64,000 bases of DNA from Paraglaciecola arctica BSs20135 (GCF_000314995.1 NZ_BAEO01000007.1:94197-158196), one strand, 5' to 3'; positions 6,992-13,986 are shown, numbered from the stretch's first letter. Notes: generated from the letters alone by a model not told the origin. Program-made: numbers and translations.

Positions 6992-8653
6992 ATGAACCAC
7001 ATAGAGCTATTTGCCGGCTGCGGCGGTCTATCCCTTGGACTAGAATCCGAGGGCTTTGACTTATTACTGGCAAATGAATTATCCCCTATGGCAGGAGAGA
7101 CTTTTGCTTATAACCACCTTGGGTTAAACCTTGAAGATAACGGTATTAGAGACGACGATCCTGTTTATTGGATTAGTAGCGAGCATCACCGTGATAATTC
7201 AGAAGCTCGACTAAAGGAGAACCCCTACAATGCTGCGGGCCTAAAGAATAGAGAGTCCGATTTAGTTGGATTAGAAAATCATCCAGAAAAATTGCGTGGA
7301 AGTTTATTGATTGGCAGTATTTTAGATCTCAATGTTTTACTGAAAAAAACTAAATTCAAAAAAGCTTTAAGAGAAGGTTTAGGTGATGGTGAGGTCGATC
7401 TTGTTTCTGGAGGCCCTCCTTGCCAGAGCTTTAGCATGGCTGGTATGCGACAGCACTCAAACCAGAGGAACTCCCTCCCATGGGCTTTTGCCGAGTTTGT
7501 ACGGCAAGTTAAACCCAAAATGGCGTTACTTGAAAATGTAACTGGAATTCTCCGAGCATTTAATATTGATGGTGAAAAATACTACGCCTGGTACGAAGTA
7601 GCAAAAGCCTTTGCCTTAGAAGGGTATGTACCATTATGCCTGCATGTAAACGCAAAGTATGCTGGAGCAGCACAGAATCGCCCACGCTTTATTATGCTGG
7701 CGTTCCGAAAAAATGTATTTGCCCAAATACTTAAAAATAATACTGATAACGCATTAAGCGAAGCCCTAGAAAATTCTCACCAATTCTTTAAATTGGTATC
7801 TAAAGAAGGTGGCGAACTCGAATATGGCCACCTTAAGTACCATGATGTAGAAAATGGCTCTCCAATCTATAACTCTACAATATTTGAATCTATTGTAGCT
7901 ATGAGATCGGCTACAAATAAACTGATAACCACAAAAGAAGCCATTGACGATTTGAATAAAGAAGTAGGCAAGCCCAGCGATTATGTCAACTCTATCAACG
8001 GTCAGGCTTACAAATCAACTGAAGCTAAAGCTCACAGACATAAAGAATGGGAAAAACGATTAACAATAAATGGTAAACCGTCAAATCAAGAACATCGCGG
8101 TAATAGTAATCGAGTTCGCGCTCGGTTTAGACTCTATCAGGTACTAAATAAATTGGAGTCTAACAATGTAAAAAGAGAGATTAAGTCATTCCTTAAAACT
8201 GGCGACGATATTCTGATTAGTAATGAATCCTTAGTTATTCTCGCAAATCAAGACTGGCTGCTAACTGAACTTGGTGAACGGGTTGAGCGGCCTGCGCCTA
8301 AAGTTTTGCGCAAACTATTGGCGTCATTACAAACTAAAAAACAAACCCAAAAAGCCTTAGTTGCGGACAAGCCTGCACCAGCAGCATTATCAATACCTGA
8401 TGATGCTTGCCATTATGATGATGAAACTCAGAGAACAATGACAGTCAGAGAAATGGCTAGGTTTCAATCATTCCCAGATTGGTTTGTTTTTCGCTCTAAG
8501 GTTACAACTGGCGGGCACATGCGAAGGTATCAAGTGCCGCAATATACACAAGTTGGAAATGCCGTTCCCCCTATACTGGGAAAAGCGTTGGGGAAAGTAT
8601 GCAGCCAGTTCTTAAAACTATCTGACAAGCAATTAACAAGACAGTCACCATAG
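6992..8653 (+). CDS. DNA (cytosine-5) methyltransferase
   Basis: The protein has 553 residues and the full set of C5-methyltransferase motifs in canonical order. These are motif I FAGCGGLSLGLE (7-18, AdoMet binding), motif IV GGPPCQSFSMAG with catalytic Cys144, motif VI ENVTGIL, motif VIII QNRPRF, a variable target-recognition region from about 260 to 460, and motifs IX/X VREMARFQSFPDWF and QVGNAVPP. An insertion of about 60 residues sits between motifs I and IV. It would modify a specific site to protect host DNA from the divergent nuclease. The target sequence cannot be predicted. The ribosome site is weak. Confidence 0.93.
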   Translation: MNHIELFAGCGGLSLGLESEGFDLLLANELSPMAGETFAYNHLGLNLEDNGIRDDDPVYWISSEHHRDNSEARLKENPYNAAGLKNRESDLVGLENHPEKLRGSLLIGSILDLNVLLKKTKFKKALREGLGDGEVDLVSGGPPCQSFSMAGMRQHSNQRNSLPWAFAEFVRQVKPKMALLENVTGILRAFNIDGEKYYAWYEVAKAFALEGYVPLCLHVNAKYAGAAQNRPRFIMLAFRKNVFAQILKNNTDNALSEALENSHQFFKLVSKEGGELEYGHLKYHDVENGSPIYNSTIFESIVAMRSATNKLITTKEAIDDLNKEVGKPSDYVNSINGQAYKSTEAKAHRHKEWEKRLTINGKPSNQEHRGNSNRVRARFRLYQVLNKLESNNVKREIKSFLKTGDDILISNESLVILANQDWLLTELGERVERPAPKVLRKLLASLQTKKQTQKALVADKPAPAALSIPDDACHYDDETQRTMTVREMARFQSFPDWFVFRSKVTTGGHMRRYQVPQYTQVGNAVPPILGKALGKVCSQFLKLSDKQLTRQSP

Positions 8654-8746
8654 TTAGAAGAACTAAAAGTAGTGGCAGAGCCACTAAATCAGAGATCGGC
8701 GCAGCCGATGCCCTTGTCTTTTGATCTACCCTCGCATGTATGTTCG

Positions 8747-8850
8747 CCAGTTATTTGGTGAATTTCGTAGGGCAATTTACAGGAGGTAAATTGAGTCGCA
8801 GAGTGCCGGGAGCACATTGTGACGACCTGCTAAATTCATCAAATAATTGG
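8747..8850. mobile_element. 104-nt miniature inverted-repeat element, copy A (inverted)
   Basis: The ends are CCAGTTATTTGG and TCAAATAATTGG, an imperfect 12-bp terminal inverted repeat. The interior matches element B (10334-10437) in reverse orientation and the two have the same length. The flanks, CCTCGCATGTATGTTCG on the left and ATGAAGAACATA on the right, are shared with the other copies. It has no coding capacity. Confidence 0.78.
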
Positions 8851-8867
8851 ATGAAGAACATAATTTG

Positions 8868-8985
8868 GCGAGCGGCTTCTTTTTGGTTACTTTATTCTTA
8901 GCTGCAGAAGAAAAAGTGACTGGCTTGAAAGGATTCAAGTCAAAAACCATCAGGACGATGGCGCGCAGCGTGCTTTTGATTTTAA
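8868..8985. repeat. Dispersed repeat, reverse orientation
   Basis: The segment runs from GCGAGCGGCTTC to GCGCGCAGCGTGCTTTT. It matches 10755-10872, and its end is the reverse complement of the AAAAGCACGCTTCGCGCC repeats at 1227-2645. Together with the TIR element it accounts for most of the gene-free stretch 8654-9186. Confidence 0.75.
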
Positions 8986-9062
8986 AAAATAAAGAGGGTT
9001 GCGTGGTCAACGCCCTTAAAACAATCCCATTACCCATACAAAGCCCTATAAAGCCGACACCC

Positions 9063-9122
9063 TACGATACTTCGCCAAAATTCGTTCAGACTGCCGCGCT
9101 ATCTGCCACCTTAGCTCGCGCC
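9063..9122 (-). pseudogene. Fragment of DUF2293 gene 3' region, copy 1
   Basis: Read on the minus strand, this encodes RRELRRQIARQSERILAKYR with a few substitutions, the near-C-terminal segment of the intact DUF2293 gene at 15851-16531. Similarity stops abruptly at a GCGCC junction, beyond which comes sequence specific to the yhaV module. The same junction occurs at 11589. It is a duplicated gene scrap, not a functional gene. Confidence 0.7.
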
Positions 9123-9186
9123 TGAATACAAAGTTATCTTGAAATACGATCCAGAGGACTTCCTTGGGGAAAAGCGAGCGCTGTGC

Positions 9187-9660
9187 TTATGGGGAGAGTG
9201 TTTTGTCCTTGACTGCTTTTAAAAGATCATCCCATTTTTCAGGTGGAGTACCAGACTTCAACATCTTTTCGAATACTTTGTAAGCATCGGTCTTACTACC
9301 ATAAGCTCGTTTATTTTTATCGTCATTTACCCAAGCATAAACGATCACTTTCGACTCTAAGTGGTAGCGGAAAAACAAACGGTATTGTTGGAAGAACTTT
9401 GCCCTAAACCAATGCTTGTTAGCATAACCTAATGTACTTCCTTGACGAAATTCAGAACTGGTAGGGTCGTGTGGTATTAATTCGAAGATTAACCTTTGAA
9501 TAGCAGCTAATCGTTTAGTGGCATTTTTCTTAATGTAACCTTTAGGGTCATTTTTACGTAGAGCCTCAACTTGTGTTTTAAGACTCAAATACTGCTCTTT
9601 AAACAATGGATGAGTGTAAAGTGTCCAACCATTTACCACCATTGGTATCGTTTTTTGCAA
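9187..9660 (-). CDS. yhaV: YhaV-family toxin, copy 1
   Basis: The protein has 157 residues, the usual YhaV length. Recognisable segments are VVNGWTLYTHPLFKEQYLSL at the start, GYIKKNATKRLAAIQRL, the DPTSSEFRQGSTLG loop, and the core WFRAKFFQQYRLFFRYH with YAWVNDDKNKRAYGS. YhaV is a ribosome-dependent RNase neutralised by PrlF. This copy differs from the second one (11653-12126) by four residues or so. Its antitoxin, ending 2 bases upstream, has lost its start, promoter and operator. Either this toxin gene is silent or the intact antitoxin of copy 2 covers it. Confidence 0.88.
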   Translation of the reverse strand: MQKTIPMVVNGWTLYTHPLFKEQYLSLKTQVEALRKNDPKGYIKKNATKRLAAIQRLIFELIPHDPTSSEFRQGSTLGYANKHWFRAKFFQQYRLFFRYHLESKVIVYAWVNDDKNKRAYGSKTDAYKVFEKMLKSGTPPEKWDDLLKAVKDKTLSP

Positions 9661-9662
9661 AC

Positions 9663-9964
9663 TTACTCGTCCTCATCCAATAACGGAGCATCTAAATCTA
9701 TCTCAACACCTTGAACCAATGCATCGACACTTTCGCGCATACTTGCTGATAACGGTTCAACCTTTCCAGGATTAGCCAGCATATCACGCGCTATAAATGC
9801 TAAGAATTCACCAATAATCGGGTCGTTTTGTTGTGATGCTGCACGCGAGATAACAACGCTGCCATCAGACTGAATTGCATATTTTATTTTGTCTTTCTTT
9901 TCTAAGTGTAACGCCTGACGAACAGAACTAGGCACTGTAGTTTGAAAACGGTCTGTGAGTGTTT
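9663..9964 (-). pseudogene. prlF: PrlF antitoxin, 5'-truncated copy 1
   Basis: The frame matches the intact PrlF at 12129-12458 from the C-terminus back to about residue 20, then meets a stop codon where an ACCTGCGGGGTCAGGT repeat has replaced the 5' end. The first open start codon is a GTG at 9935, which would give 90 residues lacking part of the AbrB-like DNA-binding N-terminus. The acidic C-terminal part that binds the toxin is intact. Promoter and operator are gone, so expression is doubtful. Confidence 0.75.
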
Positions 9965-9965
9965 A

Positions 9966-9992
9966 ACCTGCGGGGTCAGGTTCGTTGAAAAT
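9966..9992. repeat. GGGGTCAG-type hairpin repeat, copy 1
   Basis: The 27-base unit begins ACCTGCGGGGTCAGGT, where ACCTG and CAGGT can pair around a 6-base loop, and continues TTCGTTGAAAAT. Three more exact copies start at 10175, 10223 and 10438. This copy cuts off the prlF gene. Such hairpin units resemble REP sequences moved by Y1 transposases, but no transposase gene is in the window. Confidence 0.75.
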
Positions 9993-10066
9993 TAATTAAA
10001 CTCAAGTTGTAAAGTACAAAATTTAGTACGTAATAAAGTCTATTATTGTGTTCTTTAGGTGCGTAT

Positions 10067-10222
10067 ATGTCAGTGCAATTAATTTTGGCCGAAAAAACGG
10101 TTTCAGTTTCTGAGTTAAGAAAAAAGCCGATGGATTATTTTATAGATGAGCCAGTAGCCGTTTTATCTAATAAGACCTGCGGGGTCAGGTTCGTTGAAAA
10201 TCATTTCCTAAGACAGCCATAG
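10067..10222 (+). pseudogene. Phd/StbD-type antitoxin remnant, copy 1
   Basis: The ATG at 10067 opens a frame whose first 36 codons (VSVSELRKKPMDYFIDEPVA) look like the N-terminus of a Phd/YefM/StbD antitoxin. It then runs into the hairpin repeat at 10175 and stops at 10222 after 15 repeat-encoded codons. The usual C-terminal toxin-binding half and any toxin gene are absent. The upstream 60 bases match those of the second remnant at 12894. Confidence 0.65.
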
Positions 10223-10270
10223 ACCTGCGGGGTCAGGTTCGTTGAAAATCATTTCCTAAGACAGCCATCA
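10175..10270. repeat. Tandem 48-nt hairpin-repeat units
   Basis: Two back-to-back units, 10175-10222 and 10223-10270, share the ACCTGCGGGGTCAGGT hairpin and an AAGACAGCCAT end. Only the last bases differ. The second unit is also the start of the 111-nt repeat at 10223-10333. Confidence 0.8.
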
Positions 10271-10333
10271 TAGTGACTAAAGTCGGCCTCGCCGATGCCC
10301 TTGTCTTTTGATTTCCCCTCGCATGTATGTTCG
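10223..10333. repeat. 111-nt direct repeat, left of element B
   Basis: This segment and 10438-10548 are the same length and differ at only a few bases. They flank the 104-nt element B exactly. It includes the hairpin unit and ends in CCTCGCATGTATGTTCG. Confidence 0.85.
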
Positions 10334-10437
10334 CCAATTATCTGGCAAATTTAGCAGGTCGTCACAATGTGCTCCCGGCACTCTGTGACTCAATTTACGT
10401 CCTGTAAATTGCCCTGCGAAATTCACCAGATAATTGG
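10334..10437. mobile_element. 104-nt miniature inverted-repeat element, copy B
   Basis: Its ends are CCAATTATCTGG and CCAGATAATTGG, a perfect 12-bp terminal inverted repeat. Inside are AGCAGGTCGTCACAATGTGC and a CAATTTACGTCCTGTAAATTG palindrome-like stretch. It is the reverse-oriented counterpart of element A and lies between two 111-nt direct repeats. It has no coding capacity. Confidence 0.85.
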
Positions 10438-10548
10438 ACCTGCGGGGTCAGGTTCGTTGAAAATTATTATCTAAGACAGCCATCATAGTGACTAAAGTCG
10501 GCCTCGCCGATGCTCTTGTCTTTTGATTTCCCCTCGCATGTATGTTCG
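10438..10548. repeat. 111-nt direct repeat, right of element B
   Basis: Near-identical partner of 10223-10333. It leads directly into element D at 10549, so the order is repeat, element B, repeat, element D. Confidence 0.85.
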
Positions 10549-10742
10549 CCGATTATTTTTGATATTTTGTAGGGCAATTTACATGGGTGAAACTGGACTT
10601 TTTAGAAGCACCGCTTCGCCCAGTTGAACAGCTCGACAAGGAAGTCGAGATTGGGTGCCGATCATCAGGGATGTGTGATTGACTCAATCAAAGTGGTTAC
10701 ATCGGTTTGGGATGATCGTATTGAAATATCAAAAATAATTGG
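10549..10742. mobile_element. 194-nt inverted-repeat element D
   Basis: The outer ends CCGATTATTTTTGATATTT and AAATATCAAAAATAATTGG form an almost perfect 19-bp terminal inverted repeat. It sits in the same flanking context as elements A and B, with CCTCGCATGTATGTTCG before and ATGAAGAACATA after. Its interior differs from theirs apart from AGGGCAATTTAC. Confidence 0.75.
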
Positions 10743-10754
10743 ATGAAGAACATA

Positions 10755-10872
10755 TCTGGCGAGCGGCATTTTTCTGGTTACTCTATTTTTTGCTGCTGAA
10801 AAAAGAGTAACTGGCTCGAAGGGATTCGGGTCAAAAACCATCAGGACGATGGCGCGAAGCGTGCTTTTAATT
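10755..10872. repeat. Dispersed repeat, reverse orientation
   Basis: Second copy of the segment at 8868-8985, ending GGCGCGAAGCGTGCTTTT. It follows element D just as that one follows element A. The rest of 10873-11013 is repeat-derived, and no gene is visible. Confidence 0.75.
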
Positions 10873-11013
10873 TTTTATACAGAGTAAAACATGCGCTAGC
10901 GCTTACCGCCCTCCATGGCTTTGTTCACACAGCATCCTTGCTGTACGACTTACTTTTTGCCTGCAGCAGCATAAAGTAAGCAAAAAGTGCCGCTCGATGG
11001 CAATGCTCTTCAT

Positions 11014-11118
11014 CCAACTATTAGGCAAATTTAGCAGGTCGTTTGTACTTGCTCCAGGCAACGACAAACTTAATTTGCATCCCTGCAAATTATCCCACTA
11101 AATTCACCTAATAGTCGG
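11014..11118. mobile_element. 105-nt miniature inverted-repeat element, copy C
   Basis: The ends CCAACTATTAGG and CCTAATAGTCGG form a 12-bp terminal inverted repeat with one mismatch. The interior keeps GCAAATTTAGCAGGTCG as in element B but is otherwise diverged. The flanks look like the reverse complement of those around B. Confidence 0.75.
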
Positions 11119-11222
11119 CGAGCCTTGAGTCGAGGGTAAAGCAAAGAAAAAACTAAAGCTTCGGCTCCGCCGATTTTTATCTTTGGTGGCTCCGCCACAG
11201 CTTTCCCGCATTTAAAGTTTCA

Positions 11223-11323
11223 GCACAAAAAGGCTTATTTTAGGGGCAAATGACAGGGAAGTCATTTGAGTGAAAGCTGGAGGGACACATTCTGTAGCGA
11301 CCCTAAAATAAGCCTTTTTGTGC
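11223..11323. mobile_element. 101-nt element E with perfect 23-bp inverted repeats
   Basis: Bases 11223-11245 and 11301-11323 are perfect reverse complements (GCACAAAAAGGCTTATTTTA at the left edge). They enclose 55 bases containing CAAATGACAGGGAAGTCATTTG, itself a palindrome. A diverged single-arm relative occurs near 17665. It could fold into a long cruciform or hairpin. Confidence 0.8.
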
Positions 11324-11546
11324 GGTTAAGAACTTTAGTAGAGAGCGGCTTTCTTTGCTTACTTTCTTGAGCTGTAGCAAGAAAGTAAGTCAGACAGCAA
11401 GGATGCTGTTTGAAGAAAGGCATGGATGCCTGTGTGCAAAGCACATGCTTTTAATTAACACATAGAAAAGTGACTGGCTTGAAGGGATTCAAGTCAAAAA
11501 CCCGCAAGGACGCGGGTGCCCGTCAGGGCATAAACCTCTATTTAAA

Positions 11547-11589
11547 ATTAGCTCAGACTGACGCGCTATCTGTCGCCTTAGTTCGCGCC
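11547..11589 (-). pseudogene. Fragment of DUF2293 gene 3' region, copy 2
   Basis: A 43-base scrap, on the minus strand, of the same DUF2293 segment found at 9063-9122, ending at the same GCGCC junction. It then continues into the same yhaV-linked sequence. This shows that scrap and TA module were duplicated together. Confidence 0.68.
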
Positions 11590-11652
11590 TGAATGCAAAG
11601 TTATCTGAAATACGATCCAGAGGACTTCCTTGGGGAAAAGCGATCGCTGTGC

Positions 11653-12126
11653 TTATGGGGTGAGTATTTTGTCCTTGACTGCTTTTAAAAGATCATCCCA
11701 TTTTTCAGGTGGAGTACCAGACTTCAGCATCTTTTCGAATACTTTGTAAGCATCGGTCTTACTACCATAAGCTCGTTTATTTTTATCGTCATTTACCCAA
11801 GCATAAACGATCACTCTCGACTCCAAGTGGAAGCGGAAAAACAAACGGTATTGTTGGAAGAACTTTGCCCTAAACCAATGCTTGTTAGCATAACCTAATG
11901 TACTTCCTTGACGAAATTCAGAACTGGTAGGGTCGTGTGGTATTAATTCGAAGATTAACCTTTGAATAGCGGCTAATCGTTTAGTGGCATTTTTCTTAAT
12001 GTAACCTTTAGGGTCATTTTTACGTAGAGCCTCAACTTGTGTTTTAAGACTCAAATACTGCTCTTTAAACAATGGATGAGTGTAAAGTGTCCAACCATTT
12101 ACCACCATTGGTATTGTTTTTTGCAA
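11653..12126 (-). CDS. yhaV: YhaV-family toxin, copy 2
   Basis: The 157-residue protein is almost identical to the copy at 9187-9660, with changes such as RFHLESRV for RYHLESKV. All segments expected of YhaV are present, including WFRAKFFQQYRLFFRFH and YAWVNDDKNKRAYGS. It lies 2 bases after the complete prlF gene, so the two form a normal antitoxin-first operon with a ribosome site, start codon and upstream palindrome. In the family, YhaV cleaves mRNA in a translation-dependent way and PrlF both blocks it and represses the operon. Confidence 0.9.
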   Translation of the reverse strand: MQKTIPMVVNGWTLYTHPLFKEQYLSLKTQVEALRKNDPKGYIKKNATKRLAAIQRLIFELIPHDPTSSEFRQGSTLGYANKHWFRAKFFQQYRLFFRFHLESRVIVYAWVNDDKNKRAYGSKTDAYKVFEKMLKSGTPPEKWDDLLKAVKDKILTP

Positions 12127-12128
12127 AC

Positions 12129-12458
12129 TTACTCGTCCTCATCCAATAACGGAGCATCTAAGTCTATATCAACACCTTGAACCAATGCATCGACACTTTC
12201 GCGCATACTTGCTGATAACGGTTCAATCTTTCCAGAGTTAGCCTGCATATCACGCGCTATAAATGCTAAGAATTCACCAATAATCGGGTCGTTTTGTTGT
12301 GCTGCTGCACGCGAGATAACAACGCTGCCATCAGACTGAATTGCATATTTTATTTTGTCTTTCTTTCCTAAGTGTAACGCCTGACGAACAGAACTAGGCA
12401 CTGTAGTTTGAAAACGGTCTGTGAGTGTTGATTCAGTTTCTAAAGCAACTTGAGCCAT
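12129..12458 (-). CDS. prlF: PrlF antitoxin, intact copy 2
   Basis: The protein has 109 residues, and its ATG is preceded by a GAGG ribosome site. The N-terminus (STLTDRFQTTVPSSVRQAL) is the AbrB/SpoVT-like swapped-hairpin DNA-binding part, followed by KKDKIKYAIQSDGSVVISR. The C-terminus is acidic (DLDAPLLDEDE), as in PrlF, and should wrap the toxin. An almost perfect 30-base palindrome lies 51-80 bases upstream and is probably its operator. This intact gene may also protect against the toxin of copy 1. Confidence 0.9.
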   Translation of the reverse strand: MAQVALETESTLTDRFQTTVPSSVRQALHLGKKDKIKYAIQSDGSVVISRAAAQQNDPIIGEFLAFIARDMQANSGKIEPLSASMRESVDALVQGVDIDLDAPLLDEDE

Positions 12459-12508
12459 AACAACCTCTATCTTTTACTTCTATTAAGAGTTTTTATTTTA
12501 GTATGAAT

Positions 12509-12538
12509 GAACAGGTAATGCAAATGCATTGCCTGTTC
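12509..12538. promoter_or_regulatory. Palindromic operator candidate upstream of prlF
   Basis: Fourteen-base arms (GAACAGGTAATGCA and TGCATTGCCTGTTC) pair with one mismatch around AA. Position and symmetry fit autoregulation by PrlF. The corresponding site is missing from copy 1, where a repeat replaced it. Confidence 0.6.
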
Positions 12539-12594
12539 TGATGGGGCTAGAAAATACTCTGGTCACTTACAATTAACTGGGCAGGAAAACTATC

Positions 12595-12740
12595 GGGGTC
12601 AGAACAAAGTTGAATCAATAAACAGGACTGTCATCAAAGTGGTTGTTTATAAAAGAATGGATTCCGGCCTAAAAGCACACCGGAATGACGTAAGTAATCA
12701 GTAGGATCGTAAATCCAATAAACAGGACAGACATGATAAT
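12595..12740. repeat. GGGGTCAG and AATAAACAGGAC repeat cluster
   Basis: It contains GGGGTCAGAACAAAGTTGAA, two AATAAACAGGAC units and an ATTCCGG/CCGGAAT hairpin. The AATAAACAGGACAGCC motif recurs as an exact tandem at 17515-17568. The stretch between prlF and 12894 has no gene. Confidence 0.6.
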
Positions 12741-12893
12741 TAGGTTCAGGCTTACGCTACTTAACTCTGCACTACGACCCCTTTTTCACGTTCCAGTCAA
12801 TCGTCATCAAAGCCATTAACAACCAAACTCAAGTTGTAAAGTACAAAATTTAGTACGTAATTAAGTCTATTGTTATGTTCTTTAGGTGCGTAT

Positions 12894-13079
12894 ATGTCAG
12901 TGCAATTAATTTTGGCCGAAAAAACGGTTTCGGTTTCTGAGTTAAGAAAAAAGCCGATGGATTAATTTATAGATGAGCCAGTAGCCGTTTTATCTAATAA
13001 CAAGACTGCTGGGTATATCATTACCAGCTTTCAGCCTCAAAGCGAGCAACTCTTGCCTCTGCCTCGGTGCAATGGGTAA
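12894..13079 (+). pseudogene. Phd/StbD-type antitoxin remnant, copy 2
   Basis: It starts like the remnant at 10067 but codon 24 is TAA where the other has TAT. After the stop the frame continues through EPVAVLSNNKTAGYIIT, the expected centre of a Phd/StbD antitoxin, then leaves homology at about 13020 and runs over the end of the neighbouring minus-strand gene. It has both a nonsense mutation and a lost C-terminus. No partner toxin remains. Confidence 0.65.
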
Positions 13080-13440
13080 GTAATACCAATTTTGATAACG
13101 TAATACTTGGGGTTTGCGTGATCAATCGAATCAACTTTGCTTCTAATGTTTCTAATTTATCAGCATGTCCCAATAAAGCAGTTTCAATCTTCCTGATAAG
13201 GTAATGAAACTCACCATCACCTTGTTTATTTAACTTATGTGAAATCATTTGATGTGCTTTTAGCTGCACGACGTAAGTTTGAATCTTTATCGCATCACCC
13301 GTTACACTCCAATTTCTTGAGCGACGTACTCGTTTTAATTCGCATTCATACTGTAATGCAATTGCTTTAGCTTGTTTAGCGGTCTCGCCCCCGATCCGGT
13401 GAATGAGAGAAGGAAGCGCAATGATAATATCTTCATTCAT
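13021..13440 (-). CDS. Small conserved protein, possibly RRF_GI family
   Basis: This is a 139-residue protein. The N-terminus (ALPSLIHRIGGETAKQAKAI) and the motif ELKRVRRSRNWSVTG recall, from memory, small Vibrio and Shewanella proteins annotated as ribosome recycling factor family (RRF_GI). They are distinct from true Frr, and their function is not established. The C-terminal half is helical and acidic. The stop codon falls at the end of homology of the antitoxin remnant. No operon partner is visible. The gene looks intact and normal in composition; family assignment is tentative. Confidence 0.55.
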   Translation of the reverse strand: MNEDIIIALPSLIHRIGGETAKQAKAIALQYECELKRVRRSRNWSVTGDAIKIQTYVVQLKAHQMISHKLNKQGDGEFHYLIRKIETALLGHADKLETLEAKLIRLITQTPSITLSKLVLLTHCTEAEARVARFEAESW

Positions 13441-13597
13441 GGCTGTGAGTGCGTAAGTTTAATAAGGCTTTATGACTACCTATTAAATCATTAAGTAGGA
13501 TATTTCCCCACTTGTTTCTTATTTTTGCTATTCAATGAATAAATCAAAAGAACGAGTGCTATTAAGCACCGAAGCGCTCTGTAGATAAAAGGGGGGC

Positions 13598-13690
13598 GAA
13601 CCAACTCCGCCCTTAGTTGCATTGCCTTTACCCTTAAAGCGCAGCCATCACCATACCCATTGCTTGCATAAAAACATACATAGTTGCAGC
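13598..13690 (-). pseudogene. Fragment of tag gene 3' end
   Basis: The minus strand encodes GCALRVKAMQLRAELVRP, the C-terminus of the intact Tag protein at 15232-15837. A 13-base deletion removes the codons around the Asn-Asp-His of the zinc site. Several silent and missense differences show the duplication is old. It lies in the same orientation as tag, 1.6 kb away, with the GST gene in between. Confidence 0.75.
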
Positions 13691-13699
13691 TCTGTTTCG

Positions 13700-13870
13700 A
13701 TTGCTGCAGTTGGATAATAGTGGCGAACAGGGCTATAAATATGGGTTGGCTATTAACAGCGCTTCGAGCTTTGACAAAAGCAGTTTCGCAGGCGATTCTT
13801 GGGATCCGGTTCACAAACTGCTCTCTTGTTGGTTTTTTTCGCAGGAGGTTGCTGGGAATATTGCAACGTA
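13700..13870 (+). pseudogene. Coding-like remnant of unknown gene
   Basis: One + frame reads like protein (QGYKYGLAINSASSFDKSSF, then SWDPVHKLLSCWFFSQEVAG) without a start codon and stops near 13870. I do not recognise the family. It may be the tail of a gene cut by the tag-fragment junction. The remaining bases of 13441-13986 hold the tag fragment and the GST promoter region. Confidence 0.3.
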
Positions 13871-13986
13871 AAAGACTTCAAATATACAGGGGCTGATATC
13901 CTCAGCGCTACGGGGTAAATAGGTAAACTGCCCCTGAAGTTTCTGAGAAATTTGTTACACTGTGTCTTTTTTGACAGGAAACAAAG

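Noticed and set aside
8777..9037. 86-codon minus-strand frame and overlapping 92-codon plus frame
   Set aside because: Both lie within a TIR element and dispersed repeats and read like translated repeat DNA.
10175..10548. CRISPR-like array
   Set aside because: The repeats are few, have unequal spacing with no unique spacers of constant length, and no cas genes are present.
8747..11118. Integron attC sites
   Set aside because: The length is similar, but conserved core sites of the GTTRRRY type are missing, there is no integrase gene, and the genes between are not arranged as cassettes.
10903..11444. Two 60-codon minus-strand frames (10903-11088, 11262-11444)
   Set aside because: They fall in repeat and TIR-element DNA and share no family features.
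13491..13814. 107-codon minus-strand frame
   Set aside because: It joins unrelated sequence to a tag fragment and has no coherent protein; only the tag scrap is real.
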